From: Bacteroidales bacterium
Lineage (GTDB): Bacteria > Bacteroidota > Bacteroidia > Bacteroidales > ML635J-15
Assembly (NCBI GenBank): GCA_003249955.1
Contig: QKHS01000043.1
Span: 1-64,000, forward strand
Length of the DNA stretch: 64,000 nt
Direction of reading: 5' to 3'
Shown piece by piece: positions 36,861 to 47,301 of the stretch; the first letter of the stretch is position 1, and every line of letters begins with the position of its first letter. The notes under the pieces were generated by a model, which was not told the origin of the DNA, did no database searches, and saw nothing but the letters and a program-made list of their open reading frames with translations. The position numbers and the translations under genes are program-made.

Positions 36861-37965
36861 AAGCCAGTTTGTAAACTTCCTTTGCTATTATATCGGCAGC
36901 ATCGGGCAACTCCAGTTTTTTTATGTTCTCTGCAAGTTCCCTGCATTTTTCTTTGTCCGAGAGCAGGATGATTGCCTCATCGGTTAATTTGCTGCGCGAT
37001 TCGGCATCAGTAACCATTATAGCGGCATTAACATCACACAAAGCTTTGGCATTTTTGGTCTGGTGATCTTCAGACACATTAGGGGAAGGGACAAAAACAG
37101 CCGGTTTTCCCACTATGCAAAGTTCCGATATTGTACTAGCTCCTGCACGTGTGATTATAATATCTGCTACAGAAAAAGCATAATCCATTTTATAAATAAA
37201 ATCGCTCACATAAACATTCGGGGAATTAAAGCTTTCCGCAATTTCCCGTGCTTTGGGAATGTATGTTTTACCGGTTTGCCATATGACCTGAATGTCTTTA
37301 TCAAGTATTTTTTGCAATCCTTCGGCGATGCTGTCATTTATTGTGCCTGCACCAAGACTTCCTCCTACTATAAGGATGACAGGTTTATCAGGATTAAGCC
37401 CGAAAAACTCAAATGCCTCAATATTTTTGTTTTTAATATTTTTGATGTCTCCCCTAACAGGATTTCCGGTTTTTATTATTTTGTGAGCCGGGAAAAATCT
37501 GTCCATATTGTCGTAGGCGACACAAATTCTGGATGCTTTTGCCGCCAGTATTTTGTTTGTAATTCCGGGGTACGAGTTCTGCTCCTGAATAAGGCAGGGA
37601 ATATGAAGGCCGGTTGCGGCCCGCAGAGCCGGTCCGCTGGCATATCCGCCCACTCCTACTACTACGTCCGGATTAAATTCTTTAATTATTTTTTTTGCCT
37701 TTTTCAGGCTCTTCATAACTTTAAATGCAAAAGTAATCATTGACAAAGACAACTTTCGTTTCATACCAACCACAGGTAGCCCGACAATTTTATAGCCGGC
37801 CGCGGGTACTTTTTCCATTTCCATTTTACCCTCTGCCCCGATAAACAGAATTTCGGTATCAGGATAATTTTGCTTTAACGCATTAGCAATAGATACCGCC
37901 GGAAATATATGACCTCCGGTTCCTCCTCCGCTGACGATTACTCTAAGCTTCCTGTCTTTCATCAT
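36850..37965 (-). CDS. murG: N-acetylglucosaminyltransferase MurG
   Basis: Peripheral membrane glycosyltransferase that converts lipid I to lipid II. The donor and acceptor loops GGGTGGHIFPAVSIA (residues 10-24), GVGGYASGP and the second glycine loop GGSLGA are present, and the C-terminal ITRAGASTISEL is intact. The length is 371 residues. The gene starts 23 bases inside the end of ftsW. Confidence 0.98.
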   Translation of the reverse strand: MMKDRKLRVIVSGGGTGGHIFPAVSIANALKQNYPDTEILFIGAEGKMEMEKVPAAGYKIVGLPVVGMKRKLSLSMITFAFKVMKSLKKAKKIIKEFNPDVVVGVGGYASGPALRAATGLHIPCLIQEQNSYPGITNKILAAKASRICVAYDNMDRFFPAHKIIKTGNPVRGDIKNIKNKNIEAFEFFGLNPDKPVILIVGGSLGAGTINDSIAEGLQKILDKDIQVIWQTGKTYIPKAREIAESFNSPNVYVSDFIYKMDYAFSVADIIITRAGASTISELCIVGKPAVFVPSPNVSEDHQTKNAKALCDVNAAIMVTDAESRSKLTDEAIILLSDKEKCRELAENIKKLELPDAADIIAKEVYKLAYGE

Positions 37966-39211
37966 CGTTGTCTTTTTCGGTTAAACCTGTATTTAAATCC
38001 TCTTCAATTTCTGTATCATCAACATTCTGAACAGTTTCTGACGGTTCGGACACCTCCTCACTTTCGGCAAGTTTCTGTTTCTCCAGATCGGTAACTTCGC
38101 GGCTGACACTTAAAATTACACCAAGTGCCATACCGATAAAGAAAATTGAAGTTCCCCCGTAACTGACGAACGGCAATGGTTGTCCGGTAACGGGAATTAT
38201 ATTTGTTGTTACCGCCATATTCGCAAATGCCTGTAGCACGATTAGTGTCGCCAGCCCGCTGACGACATAAACCCCGAATTTGCGGTTCACTTTTTTGACA
38301 ATTATTTTTACACGTAAGTAAAGAAAAAGATAAAGTAAAATCAACGGGATTGCGCCTATAATCAATCCGAATTCCTCCACAATTACAGCAAAAATATAAT
38401 CGGAATAAGGGTGAGGCAAAATATTTCTTTGGTTTGATTTTCCGGGTCCTTTCCCAAACAACCCACCTGTAGCAACTGCAATTTTAGCATGTTTTTCCTG
38501 TATATTTTCTTCTTTATCTCCTCCTGCAAAAAAACCTTCTATACGGCTGTTCCATGTTGCAAAACGCCCCACGTCTTTAAAAGTTTTAACTGCCCCGATA
38601 AAAATGACTCCGAAAATCATTACAACCCCGAGCATTGCTGCCAGATACTTAAACTTAAGATTACTGAAAAAAACAAGAATCATCGAGACTCCGAATATAA
38701 GAACGGCAGTAGATAAGTTGGCAGGAAGAATAAGTCCTGTTGTTATTGCAACCGGTAGAAAAACATGTTTGAATACTCCTTTGTAGGAGTTTATCTCGGC
38801 TTCTTTAAGTGCCAAAACCCGTGAAAGATACATCAAAAGTGCAATCTTTGCAAAATCTGATGTCTGGAATGTTAGCCCTCCTGGCAGCATAATCCAGCGC
38901 CGGGCATCGTTTACATTCATCCCGAAAAACAGGGTAAAAACCAACAATCCTATTGATAAGTACCACGCGTAAACCGACAGTTTGGAGAAATATCTGTACG
39001 GGATGTGATGAATAAGTACTATGAAAGATATACTCAGTAATAACATAAATGATTGCCGGAGCAGATAGGTTGTGGTGTTTCCGTCGCCATTGCGGAATGC
39101 AAGCTGTCCGGATGCACTGTAAACCGAAAGCATGGAATAGATGAACAGGAAAAATATAATCATCCAGATTCCCCTGTCGCCCCGAAATATTTTGTTAATA
39201 AATATCTTCAC
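37943..39211 (-). CDS. ftsW: SEDS glycosyltransferase FtsW
   Basis: Polytopic membrane protein (about ten hydrophobic segments) that polymerises septal glycan with its FtsI partner encoded in the same cluster. Family motifs include DARRWIMLPG, QPSDF-like TFQTSDFAKIALL, and the C-terminal PVTGQPLPFVSYGGTSI. The 50-residue Glu/Asp-rich tail is cytoplasmic. The length is 422 residues; a RodA identity is less likely given the location. Confidence 0.95.
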   Translation of the reverse strand: MKIFINKIFRGDRGIWMIIFFLFIYSMLSVYSASGQLAFRNGDGNTTTYLLRQSFMLLLSISFIVLIHHIPYRYFSKLSVYAWYLSIGLLVFTLFFGMNVNDARRWIMLPGGLTFQTSDFAKIALLMYLSRVLALKEAEINSYKGVFKHVFLPVAITTGLILPANLSTAVLIFGVSMILVFFSNLKFKYLAAMLGVVMIFGVIFIGAVKTFKDVGRFATWNSRIEGFFAGGDKEENIQEKHAKIAVATGGLFGKGPGKSNQRNILPHPYSDYIFAVIVEEFGLIIGAIPLILLYLFLYLRVKIIVKKVNRKFGVYVVSGLATLIVLQAFANMAVTTNIIPVTGQPLPFVSYGGTSIFFIGMALGVILSVSREVTDLEKQKLAESEEVSEPSETVQNVDDTEIEEDLNTGLTEKDNDDERQEA

Positions 39212-39249
39212 TTAAATCAATTTTAAAAATCCCGATTAAATAAGCAGAA

Positions 39250-40599
39250 TTATAATTTTCTTACTTCAATTTTAAACTGTGTTCCTCTGTCTTCATAGTT
39301 TTCGAATAAATCGAAACTTGCACATGCAGGTGACAATAAAACGGTATCTCCTTTTTTGCCTAGATAATATGATGCTTTTACTGCTTCTGCCATACTGGTG
39401 GTATCTACAATCTGAGGAACAATGCCTTCGAATGCCTTATGAATTGCTGTATTGTCTTTTCCGAGGCAAACAATTGCTTTTACCTTTTTTGCAACAAGAT
39501 CCTTAAGCATGTTGTAGTCATTTCCTTTATCAATTCCTCCGGCAATCCATACAATTGAAGGCTCCACAGATTCCAGTGCATACCATGCAGAATTTATGTT
39601 TGTTGCCTTTGAATCGTTAATAAACTTAATTCCGTGTACGCTGATTACAGATTCGAGCCGATGCTCTACGTTCTTAAAATCCATAAGGCTTTCGCGTATT
39701 ACATCTTTACGGATATTAAGTACCTGAGCAACTATTCCTGCTGCCATCGAATTGTAAACATTGTGTTTTCCCTTAATTGCCAGTTCATCTATTTGCATGG
39801 TCATTTGCTGTTTGTGGTTGTACATATAGTTAATTTCTCTGTCGGTTTCGTTTAAAAAAGCTCCGTTTTCGATATCTTGCCTGGTTTGGGTAAATTCGTA
39901 TTGTGTGGCATTAATTTCACGGTTTGAAATTTCTTTCAAAATTGTTTCATCGTCGGAACAAAAAATAAAAGTGTCTTTATTGGTTGTATTTTGCAGTATT
40001 CTGAATTTTGAATCGACATAATTCTGGAATTTGTAATCGTATCTGTCGAGGTGATCGGGAGTAATGTTCATCAAAACAGACAATTCGCTTTTAAACTCAT
40101 ACATATTGTCAAGCTGAAAACTGCTTAATTCAATAACGTAATAATCAAAATTTTCTGTAGCAACCTGGTAAGCAAAGCTTTTTCCCACATTTCCCGCCAG
40201 TCCCACGTTTAAGCCGGCTTTCTGAAGTATATGGTAAGTAAGCATTGTTGTGGTTGTTTTCCCGTTACTTCCGGTTATACATATTTTAACAGCATCGGTA
40301 TATCTTGAAGCAAATTCGATTTCGGATATAATCGGAATACCCATGGCTTTAATAGTCTGAATCAACGGGACTTTGTCGGGAATTCCCGGGCTCTTTATTA
40401 TTTCATCAGCACTCAGAATAAGTGATTCCGTATGTTTTAATTCCTCGAATTCAACATTGTATTCACGGAGAATTTTTTTGTATTTTTCATCAATACTTCC
40501 CTTGTCAGACACAAATACGTCGAAGTTGTTAAGTGCTGCAAGAACGGCTGCCCCTGTTCCGCTTTCTCCCGATCCTAAAATTACGATTCTTTTTTCCAC
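39250..40599 (-). CDS. murD: UDP-N-acetylmuramoylalanine--D-glutamate ligase MurD
   Basis: Cytoplasmic ligase adding D-glutamate. The N-terminus has ILGSGESGTGAAVLA, the ATP loop is I-T-G-S-N-G-K-T-T-T-T (about residue 111), ELSSFQLD and NITPDHLDRY follow, and FINDSKATN marks the C-terminal domain. The length, 449 residues, is normal. It is 38 bases upstream of ftsW and 2 bases after mraY on the minus strand. Confidence 0.98.
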   Translation of the reverse strand: MEKRIVILGSGESGTGAAVLAALNNFDVFVSDKGSIDEKYKKILREYNVEFEELKHTESLILSADEIIKSPGIPDKVPLIQTIKAMGIPIISEIEFASRYTDAVKICITGSNGKTTTTMLTYHILQKAGLNVGLAGNVGKSFAYQVATENFDYYVIELSSFQLDNMYEFKSELSVLMNITPDHLDRYDYKFQNYVDSKFRILQNTTNKDTFIFCSDDETILKEISNREINATQYEFTQTRQDIENGAFLNETDREINYMYNHKQQMTMQIDELAIKGKHNVYNSMAAGIVAQVLNIRKDVIRESLMDFKNVEHRLESVISVHGIKFINDSKATNINSAWYALESVEPSIVWIAGGIDKGNDYNMLKDLVAKKVKAIVCLGKDNTAIHKAFEGIVPQIVDTTSMAEAVKASYYLGKKGDTVLLSPACASFDLFENYEDRGTQFKIEVRKL

Positions 40600-40601
40600 G
40601 A

Positions 40602-41843
40602 TTACCTGAGTTTTAGGGTTATTATTGAAATTACTGCCAGCATCATTGATATAATCCAGAATCTTGCTACAATTTTAGATTCGGGATATCCTTTCTTCTG
40701 GAAATGATGGTGTAAAGGAGCCATTAAAAATATACGCCTTCCTTCACCGTATTTACGTTTTGTGTATTTAAACCAGCTCACCTGCAACATAACCGAAACA
40801 TTTTCAGCTATGAATATGCCGCAAAGTATAGGAATAAGAAGTTCCTTTTTTATGATGATGGCAAATACAGCAATAATACCGCCGATGGTGAGACTGCCGG
40901 TATCTCCCATAAAAACCTGAGCCGGATAAGAGTTGTACCATAAAAATCCTATTGCCGCCCCTATAAATGCACTTATGAAAATTACAAGCTCTCCCGTGTT
41001 CGGGATGTATAAAATATGAAGATACTCGGCTGCCAGCCTGTTGCCGGAAACGTATGCCAGTATTCCCAATGTTACCCCGATAATAGCAGAAGATCCCGTT
41101 GCAAGCCCGTCAAGCCCGTCGGTAAGGTTTGCCCCGTTAGAAATAAACGTGACTATCAGAATGGTGGCTATAATAAAGACCAGCCAGGCAGCTTTATCTG
41201 CATTTTCTCCCAAAAACCAGACAACTCTGGAGTAATCAAATTCATTATTTTTGAAAAAAGGAATTGTGGTTTTTGTCGATTTAACATCCACATACTCAAC
41301 AAATTCGGTACAGTTCGGATTATCAACAACTTCAACTATTTCCTGATTTGTATTTCCATGAATCTCTGTTCTTACAACAACATCGTCAGAAAAATATAAA
41401 ATACCGCCAACTATAAATCCCAGAATTATCTGCCCTATAATTTTGAATTTTCCTTTAAGGCCATCTTTGTTTTTTCTTTTAATCTTAAGATAATCATCCA
41501 TAAACCCGATAAACCCGAGCCATATCGTGGTTATTAACATCAGGATAACATAAATATTTTCAAGTTTGGCAAATAACAGTGTAGGAATTACTACAGCAAG
41601 TATGATGATAATACCTCCCATAGTAGGAGTTCCTTTTTTCTGCATCTGTCCTTCAAGGTCGAGATCTCTGATTTCTTCGCCTATTTGCTTTCTTTGCAGA
41701 AGACGGATAATTTTTTTACCAAAGATTATGCTTACAATCAGAGAGGTAATCATTGCCATAGCCGCCCTGAATGTAATATATTCAAAAACTCCGGTTCCCG
41801 GTACATTTAAATCATTAAGGTAATTAAATAAATAGTATAGCAT
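40602..41843 (-). CDS. mraY: Phospho-MurNAc-pentapeptide transferase MraY
   Basis: Polytopic membrane enzyme that makes lipid I. Catalytic segments are seen: [28 protein letters not shown] with adjacent aspartates, [16 protein letters not shown], and [12 protein letters not shown]. At 413 residues it is about 50 longer than the E. coli enzyme because of a periplasmic-type insert (about residues 155-215, [15 protein letters not shown] onward), as is usual in Bacteroidetes. Confidence 0.97.
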   Translation of the reverse strand: MLYYLFNYLNDLNVPGTGVFEYITFRAAMAMITSLIVSIIFGKKIIRLLQRKQIGEEIRDLDLEGQMQKKGTPTMGGIIIILAVVIPTLLFAKLENIYVILMLITTIWLGFIGFMDDYLKIKRKNKDGLKGKFKIIGQIILGFIVGGILYFSDDVVVRTEIHGNTNQEIVEVVDNPNCTEFVEYVDVKSTKTTIPFFKNNEFDYSRVVWFLGENADKAAWLVFIIATILIVTFISNGANLTDGLDGLATGSSAIIGVTLGILAYVSGNRLAAEYLHILYIPNTGELVIFISAFIGAAIGFLWYNSYPAQVFMGDTGSLTIGGIIAVFAIIIKKELLIPILCGIFIAENVSVMLQVSWFKYTKRKYGEGRRIFLMAPLHHHFQKKGYPESKIVARFWIISMMLAVISIITLKLR

Positions 41844-41845
41844 TA

Positions 41846-43300
41846 TTATAATTCTTTAAAGGTTTCTGTTAATACTTCTTTATCATCAAAGTGATGTTTT
41901 ACTCCGTTTATATCCTGATATTTCTCGTGTCCTTTTCCCGCAACCAGAATAACATCTCCCGGTTCAGCCATCATGCAGGCAGTGCGGATAGCCTCGGCTC
42001 TGTTACTTATTCTGAGCGTTTTTCTCTTTTGAACCACATTTATTCCGGACTGCATATCATTTAAAATAGATTCAGGGTCTTCAGTCCGTGGATTGTCTGA
42101 CGTAAGAATAACTTTATCACTTAATTCCGCAGCAATTGCAGCCATTTCGGGACGCTTGGTCTTATCTCTGTCCCCACCTGCCCCAACAACTGTTATTAAT
42201 TGTCCGGCTCCCTGTCTTATTTCATTAATTGTTGAAAGAACATTTTGTAATGCATCCGGAGTATGTGCATAATCAACAATTGCGGTAATCCCGTTTGGCG
42301 AGTGCAATGTCTCAAATCTGCCTTCAACAGGTTTAAGTCCTGAAAGGATCATTAAAACTTCTTGGCTATCAAAACCGCAAAGCAAAGCTGTTGCATATAC
42401 GGACAAAATATTATATGCATTAAATTTGCCGATAAAAGATGTCCATATTTCGTGCTCATTAAGTTTAAGTAACATCCCGTCGAAATGATTTTCAAGTATT
42501 TTTGCCTTGAACTCACTTGCTGATTTTAATGAATATGAATATTTCTTCGCAGATGTATTCTGCAACATTATATGTCCGTTTTTGTCGTCGGCATTTGTAA
42601 GTGCAAAAGCTGTTGACGGCAACATATCAAAGAACATTTGTTTAGCTCTTATATACTCTTTAAATGTTTTGTGAAAATCGAGATGGTCGTGAGTTATGTT
42701 TGTAAAAATTCCTCCGGCAAACACAAGTCCTGCAATCCTGTTCTGAACAACAGAGTGAGAGCTTACTTCCATAAAACAATAGTCGCATCCGGTTTCAACC
42801 ATTTCGGAAAGAAACCTGTTAAGGCTAAGCTGATCCGGTGTTGTGTGTGTAGAAGGGATTGCACGTGTTTCTATAATTACCTGTATTGTGGAAATCAGAC
42901 CTGCTTTGTAACCGGATTCTCTTACAAGATTAAACAATGTACTGGCTATAGTAGTCTTGCCGTTTGTTCCGGTTACGCCGATAAGTTTTAATTTTGATGA
43001 AGGATTGCCATAATATGCAGAAGCAAGTATTCCCAAAGCTTTAGATGCAGACTCAACACTTAAATAACTTGCATTGTTATTTAATTTTTCGGGCATTTGT
43101 TCGCATATAATAACTTTTGCCCCTTTCTCAATAACAGAATCAATAAATCTGTGTCCGTCTGAAATTGTTCCGGGGATCGCAACAAAAAGATCACCTGCTT
43201 CAACTTTACGAGAATCCTGTACTATATTCCTGAATTCTCCGTCGTTGTTAAAAATACAACTTACAGCTTCTATATCTTTTATGTAATTATTTATGTTCAT
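41846..43300 (-). CDS. murE: UDP-MurNAc-tripeptide synthetase MurE
   Basis: Cytoplasmic ligase that adds the third stem amino acid. The ATP loop is [10 protein letters not shown], and the substrate-specificity motif D-N-P-R (in [10 protein letters not shown]) is the one found in meso-diaminopimelate-adding enzymes, so the peptidoglycan is predicted to be of the mDAP type. The length is 484 residues. It overlaps ftsI by 4 bases and lies 2 bases before mraY. murF is not in this cluster. Confidence 0.97.
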   Translation of the reverse strand: MNINNYIKDIEAVSCIFNNDGEFRNIVQDSRKVEAGDLFVAIPGTISDGHRFIDSVIEKGAKVIICEQMPEKLNNNASYLSVESASKALGILASAYYGNPSSKLKLIGVTGTNGKTTIASTLFNLVRESGYKAGLISTIQVIIETRAIPSTHTTPDQLSLNRFLSEMVETGCDYCFMEVSSHSVVQNRIAGLVFAGGIFTNITHDHLDFHKTFKEYIRAKQMFFDMLPSTAFALTNADDKNGHIMLQNTSAKKYSYSLKSASEFKAKILENHFDGMLLKLNEHEIWTSFIGKFNAYNILSVYATALLCGFDSQEVLMILSGLKPVEGRFETLHSPNGITAIVDYAHTPDALQNVLSTINEIRQGAGQLITVVGAGGDRDKTKRPEMAAIAAELSDKVILTSDNPRTEDPESILNDMQSGINVVQKRKTLRISNRAEAIRTACMMAEPGDVILVAGKGHEKYQDINGVKHHFDDKEVLTETFKEL

Positions 43301-45402
43301 TCTCCAAGATATAATGTTATTAAATCTCCTTTATTAAAACTGCTTCCCGGTGCAGGCACCTGTTTTGATACCCTTCCGCGCCCGCTGACATGAACAGTTA
43401 AACCGGCTTCTTCAAGAATTACAACAGCATCTTTTAATCCCATGTTTATTACATTGGGGACTTTTGTCTTGTCGCTGTAATTTACCGGGTTATAAACTAT
43501 TTTATGTTCATTTATCTGTGGTGCTACCCATTCTGTTTGAGCTACTTTGTCAGAGTTTGTCGATATCTGAAGCCAGCTATAAACATTTTCGGTTTCATCT
43601 TTATTCCCTTTTTTTGCAGAAGGAATACTTTGTGAAACTGTAAATGACGAAGTAAAACCATGGTATTTCGGATTGGTAGCATAAATTTTGTCGGCAATTT
43701 CCTTAAAAACCGGACCCGATACCACGTTACCGTAGAAACCGTTCTGTCTTGGTTTGTAAATTGAGACAATACATGAATATTCAGGATCTTCAGCCGGGAA
43801 ATAACCCACAAATGATGCATGATACTCAATTCCCAGAGTATCGTTTCCGTATTGCATCTGGGCAGTTCCGGTTTTTCCTGCAATTGTGTAATTTTTACTT
43901 TTTATATTTGTTGCAGTCCCGCGTTCCACCACACCTTCAAGCATTTGCTTTACTATCTTAAGCGTTTTTGTGGAGCAAATCTGAGGATCGATAACTTCAG
44001 TTTCAAATTCTTTAATAATCTTTCCCCTATATGACAGAGCTTTTGCAAATACAGGCTTTACCATTTCTCCGTTATTGGCGATTGCATTATACAATGTAAG
44101 TATCTGAAGAGGTGTTATCTGCAATTCGTAGCCTATAGACATCTGGGTAAGAGAAAGTCCTGACCATTCCCTGTCAGACGGAGAGTGAATAACCGGAATT
44201 CCTTCACCTCTTATCACAACATTCAAAGGCTCGTTTAAATGAAGTCTTTCCAATCCTGCTACGTATTTGCCGGGTTGATACTTGTAATTTTTATCTATGA
44301 TTTTGGAAATCCCCACATTTGAAGAAACTTCAAAGGCACGTTGTACCGTAATAGTACCGTAGCCGCCTTCGTGAGAATCTTTCATCTTTTTACCATAATA
44401 ATATGTAATTCCGTTTCCTGTGTCCACGGAATCTTCGGGACTGATATATCCGTCTTCGAGAGCTACTATTACAGAAGCAAGTTTGAATGTTGATCCGGGA
44501 TCGGCAGCATGGCCCACGGCGAAATTGGTTTCTTCAAAATAGTTACCTTCAGAGTTTCTTTTCAGATTTGCAATTGCAAGCACTCTTCCGGTTTTTACTT
44601 CCATAAGTACAACTGTTCCGAATTCGGCACTATGTTTACGCATTTGTTTTTCCAATGCAGATTCTGCAACATCCTGAAGCCCTATATCAATTGTTGTAAT
44701 TAAATCGTAACCGTCTTTCGGCTCAATATATTCCGCATCTTCAACAGGCATCCACATATTTCCGGGAATTCTTTCCTTAACAGTATGTCCTTCAATTCCA
44801 CGCAGATCTTTGTCATAAGCATCTTCAAGCCCGACACCTTTACGTCCTGTTGAAGGCTCTGTTCCTATTGTTCTTCTGGCCAATTCCCCGAAAGGCTTTT
44901 CACGTTTATATGTTTTTTGATAAACAAAGCCTCCTCTTGTACGTCCTTTCCTTATCAACGGGAAACTTTGCAGAATTTTAAAGTCCGAATAATTAATATT
45001 AAAACTAAATCTGTAATATCTTGATCCGCTGTCACGGGCATCAATAAGCTCCTGCCTAAACTGATCCTGTGTTTTTGACTTAAACAGTTCAGACAGACAC
45101 AAAGTAAGCGAATCAATATTTTCATCAAAAACAGTCTGGGTAATTGCATCACAGTTGGGATCAATACCGGCTTCGAAATAAGCAACAGAAGTCGCCAGCA
45201 GTTTACCGTCAGACGAATAAATATCTCCGCGTGTAGGTTCAATACTGGTATAAACCCGGGTCGATTTCAAAGCTTCTTCGATAAGAGATTTGTCATAAAA
45301 AAACTGGAAATAAATTATCTTACCGATTATAAATAAGCCGAAAGCCACCATAACAATGTACAGCAGGTTATATTTTACCAATATGTTGGTTCTTTCGCTC
45401 AT
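43297..45402 (-). CDS. ftsI: Septal transpeptidase FtsI (class B PBP) with one PASTA domain
   Basis: Bitopic penicillin-binding protein of 701 residues, partner of FtsW in septal wall synthesis. It has one membrane helix (residues 13-33), a class B dimerisation domain, and the transpeptidase motifs S304-x-x-K307 (STFK), S360-S-N362 and K510-T-G. The last 65 residues (VPNVINMGLKDAVVILEEAGL ... LITLYLGE) form one PASTA domain, common in Bacteroidetes and Firmicutes versions and absent from E. coli FtsI. Confidence 0.96.
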   Translation of the reverse strand: MSERTNILVKYNLLYIVMVAFGLFIIGKIIYFQFFYDKSLIEEALKSTRVYTSIEPTRGDIYSSDGKLLATSVAYFEAGIDPNCDAITQTVFDENIDSLTLCLSELFKSKTQDQFRQELIDARDSGSRYYRFSFNINYSDFKILQSFPLIRKGRTRGGFVYQKTYKREKPFGELARRTIGTEPSTGRKGVGLEDAYDKDLRGIEGHTVKERIPGNMWMPVEDAEYIEPKDGYDLITTIDIGLQDVAESALEKQMRKHSAEFGTVVLMEVKTGRVLAIANLKRNSEGNYFEETNFAVGHAADPGSTFKLASVIVALEDGYISPEDSVDTGNGITYYYGKKMKDSHEGGYGTITVQRAFEVSSNVGISKIIDKNYKYQPGKYVAGLERLHLNEPLNVVIRGEGIPVIHSPSDREWSGLSLTQMSIGYELQITPLQILTLYNAIANNGEMVKPVFAKALSYRGKIIKEFETEVIDPQICSTKTLKIVKQMLEGVVERGTATNIKSKNYTIAGKTGTAQMQYGNDTLGIEYHASFVGYFPAEDPEYSCIVSIYKPRQNGFYGNVVSGPVFKEIADKIYATNPKYHGFTSSFTVSQSIPSAKKGNKDETENVYSWLQISTNSDKVAQTEWVAPQINEHKIVYNPVNYSDKTKVPNVINMGLKDAVVILEEAGLTVHVSGRGRVSKQVPAPGSSFNKGDLITLYLGE

Positions 45403-45755
45403 TCGTTTATGTAATATGTAATTTTTTGAGGTGGCATATTGGATTCTTTCAACGTGGAGCCCTTTTCTTCCAGCAATTTCAAAACTCTGTCACGTCTGCT
45501 GCTGATCATCAGATTTGATTGGATTTCAATTTTTTCAGCTCTCAGATCTTCAATTTCTTTTTTTGCTTTCTCTGTTTCTCTGAAAATACTTTCTGCATGA
45601 TAGCGGTTGGCAATATATATCAGCCCGAGAACGAACAGAAATGAGATAAAAGGTATTTGTTTGCGCACAAGGTCTGATGCTACAATAGAGCCGTTAACCA
45701 GTCCGCGAACCGTTGCTTTTATTGATTTTCCCGTTGTATCAGACTTTTTTTTCAT
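45399..45755 (-). CDS. ftsL: FtsL-like division protein
   Basis: Small bitopic protein of 118 residues between rsmH and ftsI, where ftsL always lies. It has a basic N-terminus, one membrane helix (about residues 34-50, IPFISFLFVLGLIYIAN) and a periplasmic coiled coil (ETEKAKKEIEDLRAEKIEIQS). Sequence similarity between FtsL proteins is low, so the call depends on position and topology. It overlaps both neighbours by 4 bases. Confidence 0.82.
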   Translation of the reverse strand: MKKKSDTTGKSIKATVRGLVNGSIVASDLVRKQIPFISFLFVLGLIYIANRYHAESIFRETEKAKKEIEDLRAEKIEIQSNLMISSRRDRVLKLLEEKGSTLKESNMPPQKITYYINE

Positions 45756-46648
45756 ACTCTTTCTGCAATTCTTAATTTTGCTGATTTAGCACGCGGATTA
45801 GCAAGAATTTCATTTTCATCAGGGATAATTACATGCCTGTTAATCTGTTTAAACGGCAGAAATGATCTGCCGAAAATATCTGTTTCTGTTTTTCCTCCGG
45901 TATTTCCGGTTTTGATAAGGTTTTTTACGGGTTTGTCCTCCAGAGAATGGTATGAAATAAATGATATTCTGCCACCTTTGTTAACAATATGAGGGCATGA
46001 GTCCAAAAACTCGGTTAAAGCAGTTATTTCATCATTTACACATATGCGTAGTGCCTGAAAGACCTGAGCCAGATATTTGTAGTCTCCTTTTTGCGGCAAG
46101 GCAGGAGAAATTGTGTTTATAAACTCTTCGATATCTTTAAATTCATTGCTTTGTCTGAAACCGGTAATAAGAGGCACCAGCTTACCGGGATTGGTAATAT
46201 CGCAGTAATTTTTAAAAATAAAATATAATTTTTCTTCGTCGTATTGGTTAAGAATATCGGCAGCAGTTACTTTCTGATCCGGGTTCATTCTCATGTCCAG
46301 ATTGCCACCAAGCCTGAAAGAAAATCCACGGCCGGCAACGTCGAACTGGTGAGATGAAACGCCAAAATCGGCAAGAATGCCGTCAACTTTTTCTATCCCG
46401 TAGTAATCCAGATAATTTCGCAGATATCTGAAGTTTCCGTAGATAAGTTTAAATCTGTCATCTTTTATAGCGTTTTTATGGGCATCTTTATCCTGATCTA
46501 TTGCAATCAGCCTGCCCGAAGAAGAAAGATGAGCAAGAATCCCGGCAGAATGCCCTCCTCCTCCGAAAGTAACATCAACATAAACTCCGTTTGGGTTAAT
46601 GTTCAGTCCTTCAACACTTTCTTTCAATAATACCGGGTTATGATACAT
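45752..46648 (-). CDS. rsmH: 16S rRNA m4C1402 methyltransferase RsmH
   Basis: SAM-dependent methyltransferase that modifies C1402 in the ribosomal P site. The family segments HNPVLLKESVEGL, VDVTFGGGGHSAGIL, DGILADFGVSSHQFD, GFSFRLGGNLDMRM and FISYHSLEDKPVKN are all present. The length is 298 residues. It follows mraZ by 2 bases, as in most bacteria. Confidence 0.98.
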   Translation of the reverse strand: MYHNPVLLKESVEGLNINPNGVYVDVTFGGGGHSAGILAHLSSSGRLIAIDQDKDAHKNAIKDDRFKLIYGNFRYLRNYLDYYGIEKVDGILADFGVSSHQFDVAGRGFSFRLGGNLDMRMNPDQKVTAADILNQYDEEKLYFIFKNYCDITNPGKLVPLITGFRQSNEFKDIEEFINTISPALPQKGDYKYLAQVFQALRICVNDEITALTEFLDSCPHIVNKGGRISFISYHSLEDKPVKNLIKTGNTGGKTETDIFGRSFLPFKQINRHVIIPDENEILANPRAKSAKLRIAERV

Positions 46649-46650
46649 AA

Positions 46651-47118
46651 TTAGTCCTGATTATAAAATCCGAAATCTCCTCCTAAAATCTCATTTGCCA
46701 GATTTGCAAAATCTTCATTATCAGCCTGTTTCGATTCGTAAACCTCTTTGGCCCATATTTCGATTTTTCCTTCCTGACCTGCAAACACCAAATCCTTGTC
46801 AACATTCACAAATTCCAAAAGCCTTTTGGGTATCAGCAAACGGAAACTGCCGTCAAAATTTATTTCTGCCGTTCCGCGGTAATATTCACGAAGAAATTCT
46901 GCATGTTTTTTATTGAACGGATTTAGTTTCTTTTTGAGAATAGCTGTCTGATATTGCCATTCGCTCATAGGGTAAAGCAAAAGGCATTTTTCGTAAATAT
47001 CTCTTTTCACGACAAAAGCCTGTTGTAATTCGGCCTCGGGAATCTGACGTTTCAATGGCGCCGGAAATATCACCCTCCCTTTGGTATCAAGCTTTGCAAT
47101 GTATTCACCTACAAACAT
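46651..47118 (-). CDS. mraZ: Transcriptional regulator MraZ
   Basis: DNA-binding regulator and first gene of the division and cell-wall cluster, 155 residues from the ATG at 47118. That start gives the family N-terminus F-V-G-E-Y-I-A-K-L-D-T-K-G-R; an in-frame start at 47169 lies within the promoter region. Two SpoVT/AbrB-like halves carry the D-T-K-G-R and D-G-S-F-R-L-L-I-P motifs used for DNA contact. MraZ usually represses its own operon, and repeats upstream fit that. Confidence 0.96.
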   Translation of the reverse strand: MFVGEYIAKLDTKGRVIFPAPLKRQIPEAELQQAFVVKRDIYEKCLLLYPMSEWQYQTAILKKKLNPFNKKHAEFLREYYRGTAEINFDGSFRLLIPKRLLEFVNVDKDLVFAGQEGKIEIWAKEVYESKQADNEDFANLANEILGGDFGFYNQD

Positions 47119-47147
47119 AATTCTGTTGTTTTGATTGTGATGTAAAA

Positions 47148-47196
47148 CTACATTAAAAACACTACACAATAAAACACTATACTACATATTTCTACA
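47148..47196 (-). promoter_or_regulatory. Probable MraZ operator: 10-bp-periodic TGTAG repeats
   Basis: Read on the minus strand, TGTAG, TGTAG, TGTTT and TGTAG occur at exact 10-base steps (47196 down to 47162), with 5-base spacers. A further TGTAG follows 14 bases later (47152-47148). MraZ binds direct repeats of a short box at 10-base period in other bacteria (TGGG-type in E. coli). The cluster lies 44-78 bases before the mraZ start codon; TAGTTTTA just downstream resembles a -7 element. Confidence 0.6.
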
Positions 47197-47249
47197 CATT
47201 GTTGATAACTTTTGAGCCATAAAAAGTTAAACCGCTGACAATCAGACGT

Positions 47250-47280
47250 TTGTGTAAAATCAAAATATTCTTTATTTTTG
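47250..47280 (+). promoter_or_regulatory. Promoter TTG-N20-TATTTTTG
   Basis: TTG at 47250-47252 and TATTTTTG at 47273-47280 with a 20-base spacer. The ATG at 47302 follows 21 bases later. It rules out the TTG at 47278 as a translation start. It is divergent from the mraZ promoter. Confidence 0.65.
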
Positions 47281-47301
47281 CAGAAATTAACAATTGGTTT
47301 T

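Noticed and set aside
37063-37743. Plus-strand frame of 226 codons opposite murG
   Set aside because: Cys/Tyr/Phe-rich composition without motifs, antisense to an intact murG.
31955-47118. Loss of murF or ddl from the cell-wall cluster as an anomaly
   Set aside because: These genes are commonly encoded elsewhere in Bacteroidetes; gene borders here are tight and show no scar.
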